A stretch of DNA of 64,000 nt, taken from contig JAFDVI010000020.1 of NCBI GenBank assembly GCA_018269055.1, positions 514,742-578,741 of the forward strand. Reading direction: 5' to 3'. The notes under the pieces were generated by a model. The model saw only the letters and a program-made list of their open reading frames with translations, did no database searches and was not told where the DNA came from. The position numbers and the translations under genes are program-made. The DNA is from Acidobacteriota bacterium (lineage in GTDB: Bacteria; Acidobacteriota; Blastocatellia; RBC074). This document shows positions 24,289-32,940 of the stretch, piece by piece (the stretch's first letter is position 1; each line of letters opens with the position of its first letter).

Positions 24289-25653
24289 CTACTTTTTATT
24301 GCTGATGCAAAACAGGTTCTTCTCGCCGCGAATGAAAATCATTCCATCGGAAATCGCTGGCGAAGCATAGACGGGTTCGCCAACGGAATTCGTCGCCAGA
24401 ATTTCGTGCTTCGGCCCGGCTTTGACGACGTAAGTGTCGCCGTCTTCGCTGGTCAGCAGGATTTTTCCGTCAAACGCAACGGGCGAAGCCGTAAACGTCG
24501 CAGGCACGGGAATGCGTCCACCTTCATAAATCATCTTTCCGGTTTTGGCGTCCAGACAAGTCAGAATGCCTCGGTCGGTCATCAAGTACAGATTGTCGCC
24601 ATATAGAATCGAAGACGGAATGTAGGCCGTGCCCTTGTCGTAGCTCCACGCCAAATGGGTTTCCGTCACATCACCGGAACCGCCCAATTTAATGGCCAGC
24701 GTCTTTTTGGTCGGAAAGCCCGAATACGCGTAAACCATTCCAAATCCGGCCAACGGCGTAGGCAGCGCGTTGCTTTGAAAACTTTTCACGCGCCACAACT
24801 CTTTGCCAGTTTTGGGTTCGTAGGAAATGATCCATTCAAATCCGCTGGCGACGACTTCCGTGCCTTTGGCGGTTTTGATCGCCAGCGGCGTTGACCAACC
24901 TGCCTGCACCGGGCGCGGCGTTCGCCACAATTCCTTGCCTGTCTTTTTATCCACGCCGGCGATGAAGGATTTTTTGCCTTCGTCTTCGTCGCATTGCAGC
25001 ACAATGACGTCATCCGCCATCACGGGCGAAGTGCTCGGCCCCATTCCGACGCTGGCGATTTTGGCAATCGGCGTTTTCCAGATCAGCTTGCCGTTCAGGT
25101 CATAACAATACAGCCCGTCGCCTTCGCCACCGAACCAGGCGTAAACGTGCGCTCCATCGGTGACCATCGTCGGCGCAGCGTAACTGCCTTTGCGGTGGCG
25201 ACCGTCGTACACCGTTCCGCTATAGGCCAACTGTTCCCACAGGATTTTTCCCGCGTTGCGATCCACGCACAGCACCTTGAAGGTGTGTTTGCGATCCGCG
25301 GCGATGGAATCCGGATGGACATATTCCTGGCCTTCGATGATGTGTGTAACGGCTTTGGCGCCGGGAACGACCTCGCCTTCGATGTCCGCAGTCAAAAAGA
25401 TTTTGTTGCCCCAGACAATCGGCGACGAATGCCCGCGACCGGGCAACGCCGATTTCCATTTGATGTTTTGGTTGGTTTCGGCGTTCCATTCAAAGGGAAG
25501 GTTGGTTTCCGTGGAAACGCCTGTGCCTTCGGAACCCCGCCAAGCCGTCCAGTTGGAATTTGGCGCGGCATTACTGCCAACAGGCCTGAAAGCAACAAAG
25601 GCGATCAAGCCCAAAACGAAAGCTGAAAACAGCAGAGTGAATTTTCGATTCAT
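24289..25653 (-). CDS. Secreted PQQ-binding-like beta-propeller protein (paralogue 2), 454 aa
   Basis: The N-terminal signal/anchor (MNRKFTLLFSAFVLGLIAF) is followed by NWTAWRGSEGTGVSTETNLP and repeated blades: VDRNAGKILWEQLAYSGTVYD, DKKTGKELWRTPR, EPKTGKELWRVKS and LDAKTGKMIYEGGRIP. The ending, SEDGDTYVVKAGPKHEIL and EKNLFCIS, is close to paralogue 1, showing recent duplication. The protein should be periplasmic. It lies mid-operon between a Uma2 gene and the lipocalin-like gene. No PQQ-dehydrogenase catalytic residues (Cys-Cys pair, catalytic Asp loop) are seen. Confidence 0.88.
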   Translation of the reverse strand: MNRKFTLLFSAFVLGLIAFVAFRPVGSNAAPNSNWTAWRGSEGTGVSTETNLPFEWNAETNQNIKWKSALPGRGHSSPIVWGNKIFLTADIEGEVVPGAKAVTHIIEGQEYVHPDSIAADRKHTFKVLCVDRNAGKILWEQLAYSGTVYDGRHRKGSYAAPTMVTDGAHVYAWFGGEGDGLYCYDLNGKLIWKTPIAKIASVGMGPSTSPVMADDVIVLQCDEDEGKKSFIAGVDKKTGKELWRTPRPVQAGWSTPLAIKTAKGTEVVASGFEWIISYEPKTGKELWRVKSFQSNALPTPLAGFGMVYAYSGFPTKKTLAIKLGGSGDVTETHLAWSYDKGTAYIPSSILYGDNLYLMTDRGILTCLDAKTGKMIYEGGRIPVPATFTASPVAFDGKILLTSEDGDTYVVKAGPKHEILATNSVGEPVYASPAISDGMIFIRGEKNLFCISNKK

Positions 25654-25734
25654 GAGTTTGGTTACTCCTGTCTTTGGTAAGCGCAGGATTTGATGATCAC
25701 GGTCAGAACAGTAGACTATTGAGTTAAAACAGCT

Positions 25735-26199
25735 TCAAAGTTTAATGCTTGGAACAAGCTTGGATTTTTTGATTTTGCCAGTGTGAGAGTAAAAAGAAAT
25801 TTCCTTTTTGCTATTCACAACCCACACTTCCAAGGCACCTTTTGCAAGATAAAGCCCAACTTTGTGTTCGATTTCTTTTTTAGAGTTGGAAGGAGAAACG
25901 ACTTCGATACAAATTTCAGGCGCTTTCGGATAAGGTGTGACATCACCATATTCGGCAATGAAATCTTCTGAAGCCCAGGCGATGTCAGCGACTTTCACCC
26001 CATCAGAAGTATCTACCGAACACTCGGTAATAACCTTTCCATTTTTCTTTCGACGACGAACTTCAAACCCAACATCGGATTGAATAATCCCATGGCGATT
26101 CGACGCCGGACTCATCAGGATTTGGCCGAATTGGTTCGTTTCGATCTTAAACGGCAAGTCCTTCAAAAATGGATTGTTAAGCACCTCATCCCAAGTCAT
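25735..26199 (-). CDS. Uma2-family (DUF820) endonuclease-like protein, 154 aa
   Basis: The start is ATG 26197-26199 (MTWDEVLNNPFLKDLPFKIE) preceded by AAAGGG, five bases after the stop of the propeller at 26205; a longer opening to 26289 lies inside that propeller and is rejected. Family marks are IETNQFGQILMSPASNRHG, VKVADIAWASEDFIAEYG and PEICIEVVSPSNSKKEIEHKVGLYLAKGALEVWVV, which hold the D...EV pair of the PD-(D/E)XK fold. A cytoplasmic nuclease-like gene inside an operon for secreted propellers is odd and suggests a late insertion that kept the operon intact. Confidence 0.85.
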   Translation of the reverse strand: MTWDEVLNNPFLKDLPFKIETNQFGQILMSPASNRHGIIQSDVGFEVRRRKKNGKVITECSVDTSDGVKVADIAWASEDFIAEYGDVTPYPKAPEICIEVVSPSNSKKEIEHKVGLYLAKGALEVWVVNSKKEISFYSHTGKIKKSKLVPSIKL

Positions 26200-26204
26200 T
26201 GCTT

Positions 26205-27572
26205 TTACCCTTTCTTTCCGATGCAGAACAGATGTTTGTCGCCGCGAATGAAGAGTTTTCCGTCGGCGATGGCAATCGAAGTTCGGCAAGGTTCACCAAT
26301 CGTATTCGTCCCCAGCACTTCGTGTTTCGGCCCGGCTTTGATGACGAAGGTTTCGCCGTCGTCGTTGGTCAACAAAATCTTGTCTTCAAATGCCACGGGC
26401 GAAGCGCCGTAAAACTTGGCGTTGACCGGCACACGGCCGCCTTCGTAAACGACTTTGCCGGTTTTCGCATCCAGGCAGGTCAGCGCGCCCTGGTCGTTCA
26501 TCAGGTACACATAATCCCCGTACAAAATCGGCGAAGGCACATACGCCGTTCCCTTGTTGTATTTCCAGGCGATGTTGTCCGTGCCGTCCAAATTGCCGGA
26601 AGCTCCCAGGCGAACGGCAGTGACGACTTTGCTGGGATAACCCGAAGACAAGATCGCCAGTCCGTGGCCGATGACGGGCGTGGCGATGGCGTGGCTTTTC
26701 AACCCACTGGTGCGCCACAACTCTTTGCCAGTCGCCGGATCGTACGAAATCAGGAATTCATTGCCGCTGGTGATCATTTCCGCGCGCCCGGCAGTTTTGG
26801 TGATGACGGGCGTAAACCAGCTTCCCTGGATTGGGCGAGCGACGCGCCAAACCTGATTGCCAGTCTTTTTGTCCAGCGCAACCATAAAAGAATCTTTGGG
26901 CACAGCCAGATTCTGATCGCAGACGAAAATGACCAGGTTTTCATACAACACTGGCGAAGCGCCCACGCCCATTCCGAAGGTGTCAATGTTGCCGATGTTT
27001 TTCTTCCAAATCAGCTTGCCGTTGAAATCGTAACAGTAAATGCCTTCGGAGCCGAAATAGGTGATGACGTATTTGCCATCCGTGACCGCGGTCGGCGCAG
27101 CGTAATTGCCACGTTTGTGGCGGTAATCGAAAACCGTCCCGGAATACGAAATTTGTTCCCACAGAATCTTGCCGGTGTCTCGATTCAGGCAAAGCGTTTT
27201 GAAGGTGTGAAGCTTGTCAACACTGTCCCAATCCGGATGCTGATACTCTTTGTCGCCCAGCATGTGTTTCGGAGCTTTGTGCGTAGCCGGCGCCGGGCCA
27301 CCTTCGATATCCGTTGTCAGGAAAATCTTGTTTCCCCAAATAATCGGCTGCGAAAACCCTTTGCCGGGAAGCTCCGCTTTCCACAAAACGTTTTTGGTGT
27401 CGCTCCATTCGGTTGGCAGGTTTTTGTCGTAGGAAATGCCCTGCGAATCCGGGCCGCGCCATTGTGCCCAGTTCGAGCTTGCGGCGGCGTCCACCGAAAG
27501 CTGGTTTGCCGTTTTGCTGACGGCCAAAATTGCCAAAGCTGCCAAAAGCAGCGCGAAAATCAGTTTTCTCAT
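26205..27572 (-). CDS. Secreted PQQ-binding-like beta-propeller protein (paralogue 3), 455 aa
   Basis: A signal/anchor (MRKLIFALLLAALAILAVS) is followed by NWAQWRGPDSQGISYDKNLP and blades LNRDTGKILWEQISYSGTVFD, DKKTGNQVWRVARP, DPATGKELWRTSG and LDAKTGKVVYEGGRVP, ending NDDGETFVIKAGPKHEVL and DKHLFCIG. The start ATG (27570-27572) overlaps the GNAT stop in an ATGA, so the two are translationally coupled. It is about as similar to paralogues 1 and 2 as they are to each other, judging by eye from shared phrases. Confidence 0.88.
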   Translation of the reverse strand: MRKLIFALLLAALAILAVSKTANQLSVDAAASSNWAQWRGPDSQGISYDKNLPTEWSDTKNVLWKAELPGKGFSQPIIWGNKIFLTTDIEGGPAPATHKAPKHMLGDKEYQHPDWDSVDKLHTFKTLCLNRDTGKILWEQISYSGTVFDYRHKRGNYAAPTAVTDGKYVITYFGSEGIYCYDFNGKLIWKKNIGNIDTFGMGVGASPVLYENLVIFVCDQNLAVPKDSFMVALDKKTGNQVWRVARPIQGSWFTPVITKTAGRAEMITSGNEFLISYDPATGKELWRTSGLKSHAIATPVIGHGLAILSSGYPSKVVTAVRLGASGNLDGTDNIAWKYNKGTAYVPSPILYGDYVYLMNDQGALTCLDAKTGKVVYEGGRVPVNAKFYGASPVAFEDKILLTNDDGETFVIKAGPKHEVLGTNTIGEPCRTSIAIADGKLFIRGDKHLFCIGKKG

Positions 27573-28048
27573 TTAAGAGCATCTCCTGTCGTAAAAGTAT
27601 CAATTGCCAACCGAGGGAGTCGTCGCTGCTGTCCTTCGATTGTGGAAACAACTTGACCAATCCTTTTCGCTCCGGCTTTCAAATAAAAGCCTTCGGCATT
27701 TGGATCGGAAACGATTTCAATTTGCCGGGTGCCGCTTGTTGAGGCGCGATCCATTGCATGAGCTAACAGTTGGCGACCGATGCCTTTGCCAACCCATTCG
27801 GGTAAAACCCACAGATGATCAAGCTCCGTTCGGCCTTCTGATTTGACCAGCGCATAAAAGCCAATCAGTTCGCCGTTTTCAATGGCGGCAAACACTTCGT
27901 TGCGTTCGATAAATTCCGCCGTGATCGTCAGGTCGTCGCGCCAGATTTCAATCCAGCTTTCAGGATACCCCCAGTGTCGTTTGGCGGCGAAGGCAATGTC
28001 GGTCAATGCCGCCGCTTCTTCAGAATTCGCTCGACGAATGCTCAACAT
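27569..28048 (-). CDS. GNAT-family N-acetyltransferase, 159 aa
   Basis: The start is ATG 28046-28048 (MLSIRRANSEEAAALTDIAF); a GTG at 28084 would add 12 residues. GNAT motif D/A is visible in IGFYALVKSEGRTELDHLWVLPEWVGKGIGRQLL, with the acetyl-CoA loop VGKGIG and the pyrophosphate-binding region, then motif B in IVSDPNAEGFYLKAGAKRIGQV. Length matches single-domain GNATs. The substrate is unknown. The stop overlaps the next propeller's start (ATGA), so this cytoplasmic enzyme is made in step with secreted propellers, which hints that it modifies something in the same pathway or is just a passenger. Confidence 0.88.
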   Translation of the reverse strand: MLSIRRANSEEAAALTDIAFAAKRHWGYPESWIEIWRDDLTITAEFIERNEVFAAIENGELIGFYALVKSEGRTELDHLWVLPEWVGKGIGRQLLAHAMDRASTSGTRQIEIVSDPNAEGFYLKAGAKRIGQVVSTIEGQQRRLPRLAIDTFTTGDALK

Positions 28049-28096
28049 AGCAACGGAAGGCAGCGGATTTTGCCTGAACCGCACACGATTCCCTGC

Positions 28097-29467
28097 CTAC
28101 TTCGAAGCTTTTTGGTTTTGGGCGGATTTGTCGGCCACAGCGATCAAATGCTTCTGGCTGCGAATAAAAATCATGCCGTCGGAAATGGCGGGCGTCGCCA
28201 TCATCACTTCCCCGACAGGATTGGCGGACAGCAATTCAAATTTCGGCCCGGCTTTGACGACAAACACTTCGCCGTCCTCGCTGCTGAAATACACCTTGCC
28301 GTCGGCGGCAACGGGCGATGCGCTGTATGACCCGGCTTTGTCGCTGATGCGTTGCTGATAAATCCGTTCGCCGGTTTTGGTATTGTACACGCGCAATATG
28401 CCATCGTTATTGCAGACGTACAGGTAATCGCCATAAGCCACGGGGGTTGGTTGATAGCTGCCGCCGCGCTGAAGACTCCAGGCGACGAACTCGTTTGAGG
28501 TTTCGCCCTGTTTGAGCGAAATGTCGCCGTTGGCCGTTCCCTGCTTGATGGCGTAAATTGGTTGATTCGGACGATAGCTGTTGCAGATAAAAATCAGATC
28601 GTGCGCGGCAATTGGCGTAGTCGAAGTCACTTCCGGATTGCCGGTCAGCTTCCACAATTCTTTGCCGGTCAGCGGGTCGTAACCGCGCGCGGCTTTGGTG
28701 GCGTTCGTCACCAGTTCGACGCGCTGTTTGCCTTCAACGATGGTCGGCGATCCCCACGAAGGAATCTCCGCGCGGTCGGTTTTCCAAACCTGTTTGCCGT
28801 CTTTCAAACTGTACGCGGCGATGAACGAACTCTTTTGAATATCGCACTGGACGATCACCAGGTCTTTATAAATGATCGGCGAACTCGCCGTTCCCCATTG
28901 ATAATCCGGATCGAAAAACCAACCGGCATCCAGCACGCCCAAATCCTGTTTCCATTTCAAATTGCCTTTGAAATCGTAACAATACAGCCCTTCAGAACCG
29001 AAAAAGGCGACGACGGATTTGCCGTCGGTCGTGGGCGTGGAACTGGCGAAGCTGGATTTGATGTGACGCTTGGTTTTCGGCACGCCTTCGTAGGCGATTT
29101 TTTCCCACTGAATTTTGCCGGTCTTTTTGTCCAGGCAGTACACCTTGAAAGTGTGTTTTGACAGGTCGGCGGCGGAATCCACATCGCCGAAATAACCGGA
29201 ACGAAACACGGATTTCGGGTCGCTGCTGACGGCGGTGATGACGAACACCTTCCCGCCCCAAACGATTGGGCTGGCGTGCGCCAGGCCGGGAATTTCAACT
29301 TTCCAGGCGATGTTGATGTTTTTTTCGACATCCCAACTGACCGGCGTCGTTTTCCCTTCCGCGATGCCCGCTGCTCGTTCGCCGCGAAATGAGGGCCAGT
29401 TTTGCGCACGCGCTGTAACAGTCAGGCATATAACGGCAATGATGATCGCGAAAATTCGATTCCTCAT
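28097..29467 (-). CDS. Secreted PQQ-binding-like beta-propeller protein (paralogue 4), 456 aa
   Basis: A signal peptide (about 1-21, TARAQ) is followed by NWPSFRGERAAGIAEGKTTP and blades LDKKTGKIQWEKIAYEGVPK, SLKDGKQVWKTDRAE, DPLTGKELWKLTGNPE and NTKTGERIYQQR. The C-terminus, SSEDGEVFVVKAGPKFELL and QKHLIAVADK, is the most diverged of the operon set, and a Lys/Gln-rich tail follows. The start overlaps the ankyrin gene's stop (ATGA), so it is the second gene of the operon. Expected in the periplasm. Confidence 0.88.
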   Translation of the reverse strand: MRNRIFAIIIAVICLTVTARAQNWPSFRGERAAGIAEGKTTPVSWDVEKNINIAWKVEIPGLAHASPIVWGGKVFVITAVSSDPKSVFRSGYFGDVDSAADLSKHTFKVYCLDKKTGKIQWEKIAYEGVPKTKRHIKSSFASSTPTTDGKSVVAFFGSEGLYCYDFKGNLKWKQDLGVLDAGWFFDPDYQWGTASSPIIYKDLVIVQCDIQKSSFIAAYSLKDGKQVWKTDRAEIPSWGSPTIVEGKQRVELVTNATKAARGYDPLTGKELWKLTGNPEVTSTTPIAAHDLIFICNSYRPNQPIYAIKQGTANGDISLKQGETSNEFVAWSLQRGGSYQPTPVAYGDYLYVCNNDGILRVYNTKTGERIYQQRISDKAGSYSASPVAADGKVYFSSEDGEVFVVKAGPKFELLSANPVGEVMMATPAISDGMIFIRSQKHLIAVADKSAQNQKASK

Positions 29468-30279
29468 TTTGCCTCCTTCTTTAAGACCAATTCCCCGCCG
29501 CCGTTCTTCCAGGTGAGGCCTGTGACGTTGCCGCCTTCGACGGTGAAGGTCAGGATTGCGCCGATGGCTTTATCAACGTCAAAGGTGTGCTGCGCGGTTG
29601 GAATCAAATCGCTGTCAAACCCATCCGGCGTAGACATCATCAACTTTCCACCCTTGACTACAAATTTGAATTCAAAGCGGTCGTTTTTGTACACGCCTTC
29701 ATAGGTTTTCAGCGTGGCTTCGTCCACTTTGAAATCCACTTTGGGTTTGGGCTTGGCTCCGGCCTTTTTGAGCGCCTCAACGACTTCCGTGTAGCCGTTT
29801 TTTTCGGCAATGGTCAGCCACATAGTCAACGATTCGGGTTTGAAATCCCCCATGGTCAGCAACGTCTCCACGGTTTTGGTCTGCCCCATGCTGACAGCCA
29901 TCGCGGTGGTAGGTTCTTTGCTGGCGGGCTTCTTTTCGACGAGCAACTTGACGATTTCGGATTGATCGCGTTGCACAGCCCAACTGACGGGGTTGGATTT
30001 ATAAAACGTATCGCGGATTTCCGTGTCGGCTCCGGCTGCCAGCAACAGCTTGACGATTTCAACGTTACCACGGTCGCAGGCAAAAAAGAGTGGCGTCGCA
30101 CCGTATTCGGTCTTGGCATTGACGTCCGCGCCCTTGGCCAACAACTCCTTAACCGCCTCGACGTTGCTTTTGCGCGCGGCAATAATCAATTCGTCATTGA
30201 GCGCCTGATTTGCGGTTTGCGCCAACGCGCACCATGGCGCCAGCAACACAACCACTAATGCGATTCGGTAATTGGGCAT
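29464..30279 (-). CDS. Secreted ankyrin-repeat protein, 271 aa
   Basis: The start is ATG 30277-30279 (MPNYRIALVVVLLAPWCALA), with AGGAGG six bases upstream; the opening to 30390 adds 37 unconvincing residues. After a signal peptide (1-20) come ankyrin repeats of the NVEAVKELLAKGADVNAKTEYG / GNVEIVKLLLAAGADTEIRD / DQSEIVKLLVEKK type, about four or five in residues 28-170. The C-terminal 90 residues (TYEGVYKNDRFEFKFVVKGG, LTFTVEGGNVTGLTWKNGGG) form a small beta domain common in Acidobacteriota peptidases. It is the promoter-proximal gene of the propeller operon and may be a periplasmic binding scaffold. Confidence 0.85.
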   Translation of the reverse strand: MPNYRIALVVVLLAPWCALAQTANQALNDELIIAARKSNVEAVKELLAKGADVNAKTEYGATPLFFACDRGNVEIVKLLLAAGADTEIRDTFYKSNPVSWAVQRDQSEIVKLLVEKKPASKEPTTAMAVSMGQTKTVETLLTMGDFKPESLTMWLTIAEKNGYTEVVEALKKAGAKPKPKVDFKVDEATLKTYEGVYKNDRFEFKFVVKGGKLMMSTPDGFDSDLIPTAQHTFDVDKAIGAILTFTVEGGNVTGLTWKNGGGELVLKKEAK

Positions 30280-30621
30280 GACTTGCCTCCTGCGAAAGCG
30301 TACACCAGCCCCCGCAAATTGTTGAGATGAGCCGTCGTCTTGTAAGCGGAATTCTCCGCCGTCAAAAGAAACGGCGTATCGGTCTTCCAAATTGCTGTTT
30401 TTGTTTCCAAGCAGATTCGCCTTGAAGGAACGAGCCTGAACAGCGACAAAAACGCTATCGATTGATGCCAGGTTTCGGAAAACCCGCCTTGAACTGTCGG
30501 CAACGGCAAATTATAGTTTGATTTCAAACACGTCAACAAAATCAACGCAACCAAACAGACATCAACCCTGTATTTCATGAACGGAACTGTCACCAACTCA
30601 TACTCGTTCATAGGATCGCTT
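30280..30621. other. Divergent intergenic region between the two propeller operons
   Basis: These 342 bases separate the minus-strand operon (starting at 30279) from the plus-strand propeller genes (30622). Besides the minus-strand promoter at 30510-30536 I find no convincing gene: a minus-strand frame at 30255-30611 has no ribosome site and a composition unlike its neighbours. The leader of the minus operon would be about 225 bases long. No clear plus-strand -35/-10 pair is visible. Confidence 0.5.
30510..30536 (-). promoter_or_regulatory. Sigma70-like promoter for the minus-strand propeller operon
   Basis: On the minus strand a perfect TATAAT (30510-30515) lies 15 bases after TTGACG (30531-30536), or 16 if GTTGAC is taken as the -35. 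It points at the ankyrin gene and is the only good promoter upstream of the eight-gene run that ends at 22366. Confidence 0.55.
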
Positions 30622-32898
30622 ATGAAAACACATGTCTTTCGATACGCTCTCCTGGTAGCGGTAATTGTCGCATTTTCACTTCCCAGTTTTCACAATGTTA
30701 GTTCAGCGCAATCGCCTGCTCGTGCAAAATCCGGCAGCGATTGGCCAGACTGGCGTGGCCCTACACGAGACGGCGTTTCTCTCGAAAAAGGCCTGCCCGA
30801 CAAATGGTCATTGAAAGGGGAAAACCTGCTCTGGAAACAACCATACGGCGGACGTTCCGCACCGATTGTGATGGGCAATCGTGTATTTCTGTTCAACTCG
30901 GCGGGCGAAGGCGCGACCATGCAGGAACGCGTCTTGTGCCTGGACGCGGACACGGGCCGTAAGATTTGGGAATACCGGTTCAACGTCTACTCATCAGACG
31001 TTGCCACTCGCCGCATAGCGTGGTCTTCGCCGGTCGGCGATCCGACGACCGGCAATGTCTATGTGTTTGGCGCCAGCGACGAATTGGTCGCCTTGTCGAA
31101 TGACGGCAAGCTGCTTTGGAATCGTTCGCTGACCGACGAATGCGGCGCCTGGACAACGCACGGGGGTCGCACGGTTTCGCCCATCATCGAAGGCGATCTG
31201 ATCATTGTCAGCACAATTTCCGAAGGCTGGGGCGATAACGGTCCCCGCGCGCACCGATTTTACGCCTTTGATAAACGGACGGGTGAGACAGTTTGGATCA
31301 ACAAACCCGGAGGCAGGCCTTATGACACGGTCTATCCAACGCCTGTCGCGGCGACAATCAACGGCATCCGGATGATCTTTGTTGGCGGAGCGGATGGCGC
31401 AGAATATGCGCTGAAAGCGCAGACCGGCGAGGCAGTATGGAGTTTTCCCATGACCAAACGCGGAATCAACAACTGCGCGGTCGTCAAAGGAAACATTGTT
31501 TATGCGTCGCACAGCGAAGAAAATTACGACACGAACGAAATGGGAATGCTCGTGGCGATTGATGCGACGGGCAAAGGCGCGCTCGGCAAAGACAAAATCA
31601 AATGGACGCTCACGGGGTTTCGCGGCGGGTACTCTTCGCCGGTGATTGACGGCGATCGTTTGTATCAGTTTGATGACAGCGCGGTTCTCGGCGCATTCGA
31701 TCTCACCAATGGCAAACAACTTTGGGAAAAGAGCCTGGGCATTTCACAACGATCTTCGCCGGTGTTGGCCGATGGAAAACTTTACGTGGGCAATGAAACC
31801 GGCAAATTTTACATTTTGAAACCCAGCGCCGAAGGCTGCCAGATTCTGTCGGAAGTGGACCTGGAGCAGACCGACAAAATCGAAACCAAAACCGAAGCGG
31901 GCGATGACCTGATCGCCGCCAACGAACAAATTATCGGTTCGGTTGCGGTTTCGCGCGGACGAATCTATCTGGTTTCGACCAAAAACATTTACGCCATTGG
32001 TAAAAAGACCAAATCGCCTGCGTTGCCAGCCGTGCCCGAAAAGGCCGAAACTGCGCCCGCCGATGCCGCAGTGACTACCGTGCAGATTGTTCCGGTGGAT
32101 TTGGTGATGAAACCCGGCGAAACCGCAAAATTCCGCGTTCGGTTGCTTGACGATCACGGACGGTTCATTCGCGAAGAATCCGGCGCGACCTGGGCAATGG
32201 AAGGGTTGAAAGGCTCTGCCGCCAACAATCAATTCACTGCCGCTGCCGATGGCGGCACGCAAGCCGGGAAATTGAAGGCAACCGTCGGTTCGGTTTCGGG
32301 GGCCGCGAGTATCCGAATCATTCCAACGCCTCCGTTTTCCGACAACTTTGAATCGTATCCAGTGGATGCCATTCCGAAGTACTGGATCAATGCCATTCCG
32401 AAATATGCCGTCAAAGACCTGGAAGGCAACAAGGTGCTGCTTAAGAAATCCGATAACCCTGCGTTCCAGCGTGCACGCAGCTTTTTCGGATCAACCGATT
32501 TGTCGAATTACACCGTCGAAGCCGATGTGCGCGCCACGGAAAAGCGTCGCCAAATGGGCGATGCGGGCATCGTCGCCCAGCGATATCAATTGGTACTGTT
32601 CGGCAACAGCCAGCGTCTGGAATTGACTTCATGGCAGATTGAAACGGTGCGCGGAGCCAAACAGCCGTTTGAGTGGAAGAAAGACACCTGGTATCGGTTG
32701 AAATTGGAAGTCGCGAATTTGCCCAACGGCACAGCGCGTGTGCGCGGCAAAGCCTGGGCGGCGTCTGAAAACGAACCTGCCAATTGGATGATCGAATACA
32801 TTGATCCAATCCCCAACAAACGTGGGGCTCCGGGCGTGTTTGCGTATGCCCCAAGTGATGTCTACTTCGACAACATCAAGGTCACGCCGAACAAATAG
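30622..32898 (+). CDS. Secreted PQQ-like propeller with C-terminal Ig-like and jelly-roll domains (paralogue 5), 758 aa
   Basis: I take ATG 30622 (MKTHVFRYALLVAVIVAFSL) because a signal peptide starts there; an ATG at 30577 adds 15 residues. Residues about 40-470 are a propeller (DWPDWRGPTRDGVSLEKGLP; LDADTGRKIWEYRFNVYSSD; DKRTGETVWINKPGG). Next come an Ala/Pro linker, an Ig-like segment (VDLVMKPGETAKFRVRLLDD) at about 490-570 and a C-terminal concanavalin-like/3-keto-disaccharide-hydrolase-type domain (FSDNFESYPVDAIPKYW..., YTVEADVRATEKRRQMGDAG). The extra domains suggest binding of polysaccharide. Forty-two bases separate it from the next propeller. Confidence 0.87.
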   Translation: MKTHVFRYALLVAVIVAFSLPSFHNVSSAQSPARAKSGSDWPDWRGPTRDGVSLEKGLPDKWSLKGENLLWKQPYGGRSAPIVMGNRVFLFNSAGEGATMQERVLCLDADTGRKIWEYRFNVYSSDVATRRIAWSSPVGDPTTGNVYVFGASDELVALSNDGKLLWNRSLTDECGAWTTHGGRTVSPIIEGDLIIVSTISEGWGDNGPRAHRFYAFDKRTGETVWINKPGGRPYDTVYPTPVAATINGIRMIFVGGADGAEYALKAQTGEAVWSFPMTKRGINNCAVVKGNIVYASHSEENYDTNEMGMLVAIDATGKGALGKDKIKWTLTGFRGGYSSPVIDGDRLYQFDDSAVLGAFDLTNGKQLWEKSLGISQRSSPVLADGKLYVGNETGKFYILKPSAEGCQILSEVDLEQTDKIETKTEAGDDLIAANEQIIGSVAVSRGRIYLVSTKNIYAIGKKTKSPALPAVPEKAETAPADAAVTTVQIVPVDLVMKPGETAKFRVRLLDDHGRFIREESGATWAMEGLKGSAANNQFTAAADGGTQAGKLKATVGSVSGAASIRIIPTPPFSDNFESYPVDAIPKYWINAIPKYAVKDLEGNKVLLKKSDNPAFQRARSFFGSTDLSNYTVEADVRATEKRRQMGDAGIVAQRYQLVLFGNSQRLELTSWQIETVRGAKQPFEWKKDTWYRLKLEVANLPNGTARVRGKAWAASENEPANWMIEYIDPIPNKRGAPGVFAYAPSDVYFDNIKVTPNK

Positions 32899-32940
32899 AA
32901 TGGCACTCTGTTCAACTCCGTATCATCAAGAGGAGCAATT

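Noticed and set aside
30255..30611. 118-codon minus-strand ORF in the divergent promoter region
   Set aside because: No ribosome site, overlaps the ankyrin gene start and the TATAAT promoter, and the sequence is unlike neighbouring proteins.
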